Source of the DNA: Physocladia obscura
Lineage: Eukaryota; Chytridiomycota; Chytridiomycetes; Chytridiales; Chytriomycetaceae
Assembly (NCBI GenBank): GCA_027596945.1
Contig: JADGJH010000174.1
Span: 1-26,470, forward strand
Length of the DNA: 26,470 bases
Direction: 5' to 3'
Position 1 is the first letter of the stretch; every line of letters starts with the position of its first letter. The notes under the pieces are model-generated. The model searched no databases and was not told the origin of the DNA. It saw only the letters and a program-made list of their open reading frames with translations. The translations under genes were made by a program, and so were the position numbers. Positions 9,365-18,847 of this stretch are shown here, piece after piece.

Positions 9365-11941
9365 ATGTTTATGCGCCAGCCCCAAGACTATCCAGACTAT
9401 TCTGACTCAACAACACTGCATTCAACTGCAGTTCCTTCAACAAAATCATCAACAGACACCCCAACATCCAGTGTAGTTTCAGAATCTGTCATTGCTCCCT
9501 CCGTAATCTCAAAACCAGTCTCAAAGCCAAGAGTAAAACCAACCCGAAAGCCAAAATTTGCCCTGGACACCGAAGAAGTTATTCTTGATGTACCAATCAG
9601 TGTACCACAGCTTCTCAGTTCGTCTGATGCCGATTTCCACATTCAAATGTCCATATGCAACAATTCCCTGTATCGCGAATTTTCCAAGTGCCGTTCATGG
9701 TATTATTTCGTGATTCATTGTGACTCAGGGTAAACAATTTTCAGTATTTTGAAAACAGGGAAAGGCGATGTGTGTCGGTTCAGGGGCTTCCGCGCTTTTC
9801 AGAACAGTAATACCGTTGAAATTCCGAAACTTACATATGGCCCTTGGTTTGTCAGAAAATCTGAAACCGAAATAGTGCCAACAGTGCATACCCAAAATCT
9901 GAAATCAACATTAGCGCGTATTCTTGCAGCAGCTTCCGCTACTATTTCACCTGATCTTCCAAATACGTCTTTGCTTGAAGAGAGCTTTGATATTCGGATT
10001 CCTGCCCGTCATACAATCACATCCAACTCAATCCACGAACTTTATATTCTCAAAACGACCGCGCCTGTTCTTCTGTCCATTCTTTCTGAAGAACTCAGTA
10101 TTTTGGAATCGAATGTTTCTTCAGGCTTTCCTGTTGTTTACCGGCCTCCTACAATCTCATTCAATGTACAATCGGATTTATCCGGGTTCGACCAAGACTC
10201 TGGCGATTCTCCAGTCTCAGAGAACGAAGATGAGCCTTCAGTAATTTTTCGCCAGCATTGCGATGAGTGTCTCACTTCAATCTTCAACACATATTATGTC
10301 TGTGCCGTATGTGGGAAAGAAATTTGCAATCAATGCTTTCATAACCTTCCGCAAGTTGTTACGAATTTTCTGCTGGCGTCTGTGATTGGCGCAAATAAAA
10401 ATAATTCTCTCGCATGCTGTATCCGCAAAGTAGCTGTACATGTTAAGAAACAGTTTATGCTTGTTGGAAAAATTCCCAAAGTAGAATTGGAAGCTATGAA
10501 GAATATTGCTGAATTAGTTATAGATTTGGAAACAACAGGAAAACTTGCAACAAACCTGGAGGCTGATGAAAAAATTCCTCCTGATAATCACAACAATCAA
10601 ATGGATGAGGAAGAGGAGGAAGTTATTGTTGAAGAGGGAAGTACGGCGGCTCCTCGCGGTGAAAAATTTCTTGAAGCAGATATAAAGCGTCGGAGGAAAA
10701 ACGAGCAGTTAGATGTTGTTGGAGATTCGAATAACTATTTGCGGTTGCAAAGAATTGATGTTCATGCCTATAAAAAGTTCCAGCAGCAGTGGAAGCAAGG
10801 AAATGCAGTTGTTTTTGTGGGATGTGCTGGTGATATTCAAGCAGGATGGAATGCGGAATACTTCATGAAGCATCACGGAAAAGAAAAAACGACGGTTGTC
10901 GACTGTGTTACAAAGGAAAACATTCCCATGCAAGTTGGTGAATTTTTCCGATACTTTACCGACGCTAAATTAGTCCGAAAAAAAATTTTGAAACTTCCAG
11001 TTGAGTATTTTTATTTGTTTTTATTTAAAATCTTTCTCTCATAATTTTATCGTATTTGAGTTACAGGATTGGCCATCACATTCAGATTTTAAAGAAAAAT
11101 TTCCTAATCATTTTGCAGATTTTAAACGGAGTGTACCATTTGCTGATTACTCGAGCTTTACTGGCCCCCGTAATCTTGCAGCTCGCCTTCCGCAATCTTT
11201 TCTTCCACCAGACCTCGGCCCGAAGATGTATAACGCGTTTGGATCATCGGATGGAGGTTTAACGCCCCCGCCGTCAAACAAAAAGAAATATGCTGAAAAT
11301 CGTAACTACAGAAAATGTTGGTAAAAAGGGGTTCGGAACAACTCCCATACATCTTGACATGGCTGATGCTGTTAACGTCATGATGCACGCATCAACCGTT
11401 GAATATCACACAGACCTTTCGAAAAAAGCATCCACTGCAGCAGCTGTCTGGGACATATACCCACTGTCTACTCTTCCAAAATTACGAGCATACTTGTCGT
11501 TATATGCCAAAAAACGTGGTGTGAAAATTGATGATCCTATTCATGACCAATTTTTCTACATGAACGAGTCAATGCGGGAGGAATTATATGAAGAATATGG
11601 TGTGAGAGGATGGCGAATTTTTCAAAATCCTGGAGATGCAGTGTTTGTTCCAGCTGGATGTGCTCATCAGGTGTGCAATTATATGGATTGCATTAAGGTT
11701 AGTACAAATATTAGTGTACTGTAAATATTGCATCTACTTACCATTACAATTAATCTTCGTTAAAAAAAAGGCTGCTTGTGATTTTGTTTCCCCGGAAAAT
11801 TTACGCGCCTGTGTTCAGCTCACAGGCGAATTTAGAAAACTCAGCAAGACACATCGTCGGCGTGAAGACTTGCTGAACCTTAAGTGTACTCTCTGGAGCG
11901 TGTGGACATCGTGCCCGCTATTAAATGAAGATTACCCCTGA
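9365..11941 (+). CDS. KDM3/JHDM2-type JmjC histone demethylase
   Basis: Five exons: 9365-9699, 9745-10999, 11067-11256, 11312-11697 and 11771-11941, giving 778 aa. The family removes mono- and dimethyl marks from histone H3 lysine 9 using Fe(II) and 2-oxoglutarate. Splicing restores a KCRSC motif (Cys109, Cys112) followed by VCRFRGFR. A KDM3-type zinc finger follows: CDEC...CAVC...CNQC at about 284-309. The JmjC domain shows WNAEYF and VVDC near 480-500, LPPDLGPKMYNAFG before the active site, and then HLDMADAVNV. The predicted iron ligands are His607, Asp609 and His712 (GCAHQV), so the site looks complete. The end, CDFVSPENL...LTGEFRKLS, is the usual KDM3 tail. ATG 9365 is the first in-frame ATG; Met3 (9371) is an alternative. 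It is shorter than the animal enzymes, with a plain Ser/Thr-rich N-terminus. Confidence 0.93.
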
Positions 11942-11945
11942 GACC

Positions 11946-11951
11946 AATAAA
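11946..11951 (+). terminator. Polyadenylation signal AATAAA of the KDM3-like gene
   Basis: A canonical AATAAA begins 5 bp after the TGA stop and is followed by a T-rich run. The convergent tyrosyl-tRNA synthetase gene ends at 12010, so only 68 bp separate the two stop codons. Confidence 0.65.
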
Positions 11952-12009
11952 AATATTGCGTTTTTGTTTTTTTAGAAAATAAGAATGATTGTAATGGCGG
12001 TGAATATTA

Positions 12010-13685
12010 TTATTGCAAATGAATTATTTTGTAATGGCTTTTTCCTGCGCGTAGTAGAAGAATTGCTTCGTCAATTGTATCAGTTGGTCCAACGACATGG
12101 CCAGCTGTAGCAACTTTTTTATTGTTTAAGTAAAGTCCACCCTGAGCAACCAGTTTCTTTGCCGCACCTGCAGTATAATGCTTAATTAAAAATCTTAAAA
12201 AAAGAGAAGTTTTTTGGGGGAGTTTACTCGTTGACTGAGCCGCGCCAGTCATAACAGCCACCTGCACAGCTGAGAATCCATAAATTTGGTTTTTTTTAAA
12301 GCGTATAAGTCGATTATCGTCTTCAAATGCGTCAATTATTTCGTGTACAGAAGGGACAGCAGACATCTGTTCCGAATCATAGAGTAATTCAGACTTTATC
12401 CGACTGTGTTCGGCAGTAAGACTGCCATGTACCAAATGAGTAACTTTATAAGCAAGAAGGCGTTGCGGTTCCTGGAGGTCCGGGGATATCTGGCCAAAGA
12501 TGTTAAAAAATCAAACACAGTAAAAGAACTAATTCACCTTGTGCTTGGCCATAACTTGACTGATTTCATCCATTTCAAGAAATGTGAAATATGCCAGGTA
12601 TCGAGCAACGTCAGAATCGGGTGTGCGTCGGAAGAATTGATAAAAATCAAATGGCGAGCACATGTCTTTATCGAGCCATATCGCGTTCCCTGCACTCTTT
12701 CCAAATTTTTCTCCAGTCGACGTGGTCACTAGCGGAATTGTAAGGCCAAATACTTCAATTTCGGGATCCAGTGACGAAACTGAGCCTTTCTCGTTCGACA
12801 CAACTGGAATTGAAGGTGCTTCAAGTTTACGGATCAAATCGATTCCAGATACTATATTTCCCCATTGATCTGACCCACCTTCACTTTTGATTGAGCAATT
12901 GCACTTCGAGTTGATTTCACTCACCGATTTGTACAGAAACGCCTTCGTTTTTCCACAACCAATAAAAATCGTACGCTTGCATCAATTGATACGAAAATTC
13001 GACAAATGATATGCCTTGAGGTGATTCTAAGCGTGACTTAACGGAATCGCGGGCAAGCATAATGGAAACACGAGAAACACGACCAACAGAGCTCATAAAG
13101 TCAAGGAGGGATAAAGAAGATAACCATGAGTTGTTGTTCAAGATTCGAGCGACTGGAAGTGGGCCTGACGATGCGGATGTTGCAGCTGATTCAGACGCAT
13201 TAGAAAGAATGCGCTCCACTTGTTTAGAAATTGCAGACACATTTGTCGAAATTGTGGAATGATCGAGGGGAATACGTTCAATAGAGCGGCCGGACGGGTC
13301 ACCGATGGTTCCAGTTGCACCGCCAATCTGTTTTTACTGATGAATCCAAAATCCAACTGCAAAAACCACAAACCAGAGCAACAGGAATGTGGCCTGCACG
13401 AGCAAAGTGAATCAAAGCAATCATCGATAGTAGATTTCCCACATGCAGTGACTTTGCAGTAGGATCGAAACCAACATATACGGCTGTTTTGGAGCGGGCC
13501 AGATGGGCGCCAAGTGATGGTCTGTTTTTGGAGATTGGCGAGTCTGAAATAAAAAAGAAAACCAAAATAAAGAATGAAGCATTAAACCTGGTAATTTGAG
13601 CAACAAGACCTCGCTGTTGCAGAACCGCAATTACATCTTTTTTAATTGTGGAAGTCGTCGATGACAAGTATCGGCTGAGTTTCAT
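12010..13685 (-). CDS. MSY1: Mitochondrial-type tyrosyl-tRNA synthetase
   Basis: Six exons: 13685-13588, 13521-13374, 13327-12925, 12878-12538, 12489-12228 and 12167-12010, joining to 469 aa. The enzyme charges tRNA-Tyr. Class I signatures are present: GFDPTAKSLHVGN with the HIGH-type motif HVGN at 59-62, IGGATGTIGDPSGRS restored by splicing, GGSDQWGN near 217-224, and a KMSKS-type loop read as KFGKS at 274-278, as in bacterial-type TyrRS. The C-terminal S4-like RNA-binding segment has QGGLYLNNKKV. The sequence is bacterial/organellar in type, and the N-terminus MKLSRYLSSTTSTIKK fits a mitochondrial presequence, so it should act in mitochondria. The segment between GIDLIRKLEAP and FGLTIPLVTT appears slightly longer than usual. 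ATG 13685 is preferred because the frame upstream is hydrophobic low-complexity sequence. It is divergent from CACTIN with 28 bp between start codons. Confidence 0.95.
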
Positions 13686-13713
13686 TCTTGCAAATACAAA
13701 AAAAGACAAGAAA
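13686..13713. promoter_or_regulatory. 28-bp divergent start-to-start spacer (tyrosyl-tRNA synthetase / CACTIN)
   Basis: Only 28 A-rich bases separate the two ATG codons. A full bidirectional promoter cannot fit here. Control elements or transcription starts probably lie inside the opposing reading frames, or the transcripts have nearly no 5' UTR. Confidence 0.6.
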
Positions 13714-15868
13714 ATGGGAAGCAACAAAGACAAGAAGGAGAAGAAGGACATAAAAAAGAAGAATAAAAGACATTCGGAAGACGATGATAGCAATTCAGAC
13801 AATAGCGATTCGGCAACTCGGCGCGAGAGCAAAAAGCAAAAGAGGCGGCAGGAAAAAGAGGTTAGTTATTGCTAATTCTTTTATTTGCTTAAACTCAAAC
13901 TACCTCCGCCAGCTCCTCAAACAGGAACTGCTTGTACAAAAAGAAGCACAGCTAGCTGAACAAATGGCCGCACAACTTGGCTATTCAAATAAAGATAATC
14001 CGTTTGGTGACGAGAAATTGAACCAAAAGTTTGTTTGGATCAAGAAGCGCGAAAAGGAGATGAAAGATGGCGTATCCACTGCTCAGCGTATTGAAAGAGA
14101 TAATAAAAGAAAGCGAGAAGTTGAGGTAAAACAGTCTTTAAAAGCGACAAACAAAAAAATACACTTACATTTTAAATTTAACAACTAACACAGGTTGAAC
14201 TCGAACGACTTAAAGATAATCGCCGCCAACGTGAAATAGATCTTCAGCTTCGCGAGCAAGAAGATGCACGCCTTAAACGCGAGCAAGACCGTGCTGCTCT
14301 TGGTGACTGGGAACGACGTGAAGATGTCTTTCACTATGAAATGGCCAAATCGCGAGCCAAAATTCGAATCAAAGAGGGTCGCGCAAAGCCGATTGATCTA
14401 CTCGCCATTAATATCTCACTCGCGACAGACTCTGCTCTTACAAAAGAGTTTGACGCTCTCGGATATGAAATGGACACAGACGAACCATACCTTCTGCTTA
14501 CTAATCTCAATCTTGCCGAACTGACTGAACTCCACAAAGACATTCGCGCATACCTTGAACTTGAAACTATTCCTGAAAACAAACCATTTTGGGAATCACT
14601 GCTGATTGTTTGTGATGATGCAGTTGGTGTTGCTGAACGCATCAAATCTGGCGTCAAATTTTCGCGCCACGAACGTGATGTACAAGAAGAAATAACGACA
14701 ATGCTGGCAAATAAATCATATTCTCAACTACAAACAATTCGTGATCAAGTTGAACGAAGACTAAGCGGCGGTAGCTCGTCAAACGGTGGTCCAATCGATG
14801 TTGAATTCTGGGAGGCTGTACTGAAAGCACTTGTTGTATGGACTGCAAAAGCTAGGCTCAAGGATATGCATAAAAACTTTCTCGAAATTCGTCTCAAACA
14901 ACTTCGCGAATCGGCTGCAGCTCTTGCATCAGACACCGCGAAACGTGAATCAATACCAACATCGTTGCCAGCTGGCACAGCAGCAGTTCCAGTCAAGCTT
15001 GGTCGTTCTCTTCTTGTTGGTGCTTCTGCAGTTGCCGCAAAAGAGGCAGCCGAAAAAGCTGCCAAGGCACTCAAAGAAATGGAGACTGTTTCCGCCGCGC
15101 GCGGAGCTTGGAATGAAGATATGAACGCAATTCATCGTGGTGAAGATGGATTTGTTGAAAAATACGACCCAACTACCATGCCTCCATTAATAACGGAAGA
15201 CCTTATGCGTGAGGATCGCGGATACGAAATTGTTGATGAAGAGGAAGATTATGAACAACTTGTTGCAAGACGCAGGGAAATTTTGAATGAGATTGCTAAA
15301 GCAACTGGCGAAAAAGTTGAGTCCGCTTCATCAGCGGATTTAATGGAGGCGTCATTTATTGATTCGGCAGAAGTTGAAGATGGTGAGGAGGTATTTAATG
15401 AAGAGGCAAAGCTTTCAGCGACACAATATTTGTGGCAAGACAAATACAGACCGCGAAAACCAAGATTCTTTAATCGGGTCCACACTGGTTATGAATGGAA
15501 CAAGTATAATCAAACGCACTATGATGGGGATAACCCCCCACCGAAGGTAATTTTTTGTTCACATACTCTCGAAACAAATTCTAAAGTTTTTTTATTTTTT
15601 CCAGGTTGTCCAAGGATATAAATTCAACATTTTTTATCCCGATTTGATCGACAAAACAAAAACACCAACATACAAAATTGAAGAGGATTTAGAATATCCA
15701 GGAACTGTAATACTGCGATTTATCGCCAGTGCACCGTATGAAGATATTGCATTCAGAATTGTGAAGAAGGAATGGGAGTACAGTCACAGGAGTGGATTTA
15801 AATCTAGTTTTGACAGAGGTGTTTTACAACTACATTTTCATTTCAAGAGGCAATTCTATCGGAGGTAG
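13714..15868 (+). CDS. CACTIN: CACTIN, spliceosome-associated cofactor
   Basis: Four exons: 13714-13860, 13913-14125, 14194-15546 and 15605-15868, all joined in phase 0 to 658 aa. Cactin is a conserved nuclear protein of the late spliceosome, also known as a regulator of Rel/Cactus signalling in flies and of telomeres in fission yeast. The N-terminus is highly charged (Lys, Glu, Asp, Ser), as usual for cactin. The middle domain has LGYSNKDNPFGD, KFVWIKKR and RAKPIDLLA, with long charged helices. The C-terminal cactin domain is well conserved: WQDKYRPRKPRFFNRVHTGY, then YNQTHYDGDNPPPK, then VVQGYKFNIFYPDLIDK, ending in a LHFHFKRQFYRR tail. It is a little shorter than the animal proteins. The presence of a splicing cofactor fits an intron-rich genome. 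Confidence 0.95.
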
Positions 15869-15903
15869 TTGTAGGTGCTTGTTTTCAATTTTTCAAAATT
15901 TTT

Positions 15904-15909
15904 AATAAA
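15904..15909 (+). terminator. Polyadenylation signal AATAAA of CACTIN
   Basis: A canonical AATAAA lies 35 bp after the TAG stop of CACTIN (15866-15868) and before the OPT relic on the other strand. Confidence 0.6.
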
Positions 15910-15954
15910 ATTCAAACGTATTCTCAATTAAATGTTAAATTTGAATAGTAATAG

Positions 15955-16800
15955 TAATCCAATGGACCATTTGGATTGAGGTAGTTCCAAAAATTGGAAT
16001 GAGTGCCCAAATGTTACTAAAACAGCGACCATCATAACGGCAAGAATAGTTCATACCATTCTTTTTGTATCGAAAAATGTGAAGTTGAGTAACATACGCC
16101 AGAAGAAAGGGTGTTACAACGCCGTTTTGGTATTCTCCTGGTGTCAAACTTCTCTAGATTAGTGGAAAATTCATGAGCTTCCAATTTTTTGACCTAAAGA
16201 TTTGTTTCCAAGCAATAGAAGAGACGGTGTGATAGCCCCAACTAGAAAACACCATAAAAGCCCTTCGTATATAGATCCCACACCAAAAAACCGTGTGGGA
16301 CCAATCACACCTCAAATTCCACCCATGTATTTCCATGAATCAGTTCCCACAGGTTTTCTGTATGCAACATAATTTTCAATGCGACAGAAACAGACACAAT
16401 AGCATTGATAAGGGCTCCCCAAAATTAACAAAATATTAACGCATATGAAGCCCAACTCCAGAAATTGCTTGAATGATTCCAAATGGCAGCAAAATGCGGT
16501 CTTTAGAATTAGATTAAAAATGTCCACCAAGGCATGCCAAATGGTATGCAAAGAGAAACAACAATTCCTAAAATCATCATCCCGACGAAAAAAACGAGGT
16601 ACACCTATTCTGATATTTCTGAGTAAACTGTCATCATTTGCTCCTGCTTGTCTGGTAAATTTTCCTCCATTTTTAAATACTTTCATTTCTTTACGCATTA
16701 TAATGAACAAAAGATGCCATAATTGCAAGAAACGATCTGCATTATTGATTGCGAAGAAATTCGTAATATAAATATGCGCAACATCTTCATACGCTGTTTA
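15955..16800 (-). pseudogene. Decayed oligopeptide transporter (OPT family)
   Basis: No single frame is open, but consecutive minus-strand pieces match OPT transporters in the correct order. They are: AYEDVAHIYITNFFAIN (about 16795-16745); FLAIMASFVH then RKEMKVFK (16735-16672); QMMTVYSEISE, stop, YLVFFVGMMILGIV (16640-16550); ILLPFGIIQAISG (16505-16450); WGALINAIVSVSVALKIMLH (16425-16350); and GVIGPTRFFGVGSIYEGLLW with FLVGAITP (16315-16220). A degraded tail follows to about 15955. A TAG (16607-16605) and a TGA (16314-16312) stand where the family has Trp. At least three frame changes are needed. The N-terminal third and roughly 80 residues after GIIQAIS are missing. OPT proteins import small peptides or siderophore-metal complexes in fungi and plants. 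An unusual multi-exon live gene is unlikely, because core segments are lost. Confidence 0.8.
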
Positions 16801-16997
16801 ATTCAAATCGTAGTTGTTCGATGCGTTGGTTGACTCGATTGGACTGAAATTCGTTCGTTTGCCCATTTGTGATATTTATTGGATGCTCGATTTTAATTTC
16901 TTTGTGGTTTTGATTGTTTTTTTTTCGGCAATGGTTGGTAAGGAAACGATTCAGGTTCAAAAAAAATAACCAACACTGAACGTTTTGATTTCAAATA

Positions 16998-17003
16998 TTT
17001 ATT
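16998..17003 (-). terminator. Polyadenylation signal AATAAA of ZNG1
   Basis: A minus-strand AATAAA starts one base after the TGA stop of ZNG1 (17007-17005). The 3' UTR is probably very short. Confidence 0.5.
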
Positions 17004-17004
17004 T

Positions 17005-18846
17005 TCATTTTAAAATGCAGTAACTTAAAAAAGAATCCATTACAGCTATCTTGTCCAATGCACGACCTATTAAAAAATTAGATAAGTCGAACAAATGTCA
17101 ACAAACTCACCAATGAGCACAACTTTTCCAGTATCGTTGGTGTCATCCCACTCTCCTGCCTCAAATTTGTCGTATAATTCATGCACCGCCTGAATTACCA
17201 TCTTTTTACTGCCTTCAACACGCACAAGTGCTTTGAGTCGTAACACTTCAGGTGCTTTTATTTCCGCAATTTCCAAAGAATATTCGTTCGAAGATGTTGG
17301 AAGCACTTTATTCCACAAGAGTTGCTGCAACCATTTTTCAAAAGCGATTAAAGAGACAGTCGATGCGTGCGGAATTTCAAGCATTATTGTTTTCACAGAC
17401 TGGAAATTAAGAACACTTGAACACTTCTCGTTCCGTAAACACACACACACAAAAAAAAAAAGAACAATACCTGATCAATGTGGTGCGTCAATTTATAGCC
17501 GTCTTTTGAATACTCGGAATTATCGCTACTGTGGTTGTGATGACTGTGACTGTGTGCGCTTGTGGAACATACAGGGTCTGTGCACTCATCGGATGCGACT
17601 GGATCCTGAATTATAGGAAGTTCATCAAACCATCCTTTTGCACGATCATCAAATGCATGAAGATCAAAAATGAAGTCGATTGGTGCCCTATTGTTAGATG
17701 AATACATATAAAAAAATTGATTATTTGGATATTATTACATAGACTTTACGCATTTGATACACCTGGCGGATGAATTAATGGATTTTATGTCACGTTCAAG
17801 ATTCAACAAATCTAACGCAGAAACCAAATCAGTTTTGTTGACGATTATACGGTCGCTCATTGCAATTTGTCTGTCGCATGAAGTATTTTAATGTAAGATG
17901 TTTAACTTTTTAAGAAGTAAAGATATACTTGATGCATTCATTCACTGATCCGTCTTCTTTAATTTGAGCGAGTTGTAGTGGGGCGAACTTCGCATCTGGA
18001 ATTAATTTTTCAGAACACTTCTTTTTATGTTATGTTTTCACTCTTGCAATGAGTACGAGTGTCAATATTATAATAACTTTAGTTTAATTTTTTCTTTTTC
18101 TTTTTTTGGTTACTTCTTTCTGCTTCATGATGCCCCACAAACCTACAACAGTGATAATTCCATCCAGATAAATATCGCTCTGAACAGCTTCATCGAGCCA
18201 AAACATTTTCGCAATAGGACCTGCTGAAAAATTAGTATAAAAAAAAAACCAGAAAAAAACAGACACACCTGGATCAGCAAGACCGGTTGTTTCAAGAAGA
18301 ATATAGTCGAATTTTCCGCGTTTTTTCATTAGAGACTCGATTGCCTTAACGCCAGCATCTCTGCAGAGAAAACTGTCACGCTAAGAATCGATTATATACA
18401 CTTACTTTACTTCACAACACATGCAGCCGTTGTTGAGTTCAAGCCACTCGGTGTCTTCCTTGCCATCTTGTGCAACAGTCATTGCCTTGTCAATACCTCC
18501 ACCTGGTACAGGCGTTGTTTTCAATAGGATTGATGAATGAGAATAAACTAACTATCGCCAAACTCATTGAGAATAACAGCGATCCGCTTTCCGTGCGACG
18601 CATCCGTAAGTAGGCGATTGAGTAATGTAGTTTTTCCGCTGCCTGCAACAGTAATGTTATAATAAGGGCAAGGAACGTGTGAAATAAACTGACGAATATA
18701 CCAAGAAACCCGGTGACAATTGTGACGGGCACAGGATGGTAGACCAGTCCAGACAGCGCCGCTGTTACAGAAACTGCAGAAATTTGGGTTTCGGACGAAA
18801 ACGAAATATTCGCGTCAGTGACCAGTTCCGGGGGTGGTGAATCCAT
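17005..18846 (-). CDS. ZNG1: ZNG1/CBWD zinc-chaperone GTPase (CobW/COG0523 family)
   Basis: Ten exons: 18846-18702, 18642-18553, 18502-18406, 18360-18269, 18220-18143, 17995-17929, 17870-17763, 17687-17471, 17399-17111 and 17066-17005, joining to 414 aa. ZNG1 delivers zinc to methionine aminopeptidase 1 using GTP hydrolysis. Visible motifs are the P-loop GFLGSGKTT (46-54, completed by splicing), NEFGD (74-78), the metal-binding CxCC in NGCMCCEVK (Cys105, Cys107, Cys108), ETTGLADPG near 134-142 and the guanine motif NKTD (201-204). A His-rich segment HSHSHHNH (271-278) is a likely extra zinc site. The C-terminal CobW domain ends in [11 protein letters not shown]. The N-terminal 40 residues include no CPELVP motif as such, but PPPELV at 4-9 resembles it, the motif by which ZNG1 docks on METAP1. 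The start is fixed by the P-loop frame; its ATG overlaps the apparent FRY ATG. Confidence 0.95.
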
Positions 18847-18847
18847 G
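18844..18847. promoter_or_regulatory. Shared CATG containing start codons of two divergent genes
   Basis: The palindrome CATG reads ATG on both strands: the minus-strand ATG begins ZNG1, and the plus-strand ATG at 18845 is the first in-frame ATG after an upstream TAG for the FRY-like gene. If both are used, no spacer exists, and each promoter must lie inside the opposite gene. Confidence 0.55.

Noticed and set aside
15869..17004. Functional small membrane-protein genes on the minus strand
   Set aside because: The open frames of 60-138 codons are better explained as frame fragments of the decayed OPT gene, because homologous pieces switch between frames in family order.
17996..18142. Possible snoRNA inside the longest ZNG1 intron (147 nt)
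   Set aside because: I found no convincing C/D box pair or H/ACA hinge; it is only an A+T-rich intron.
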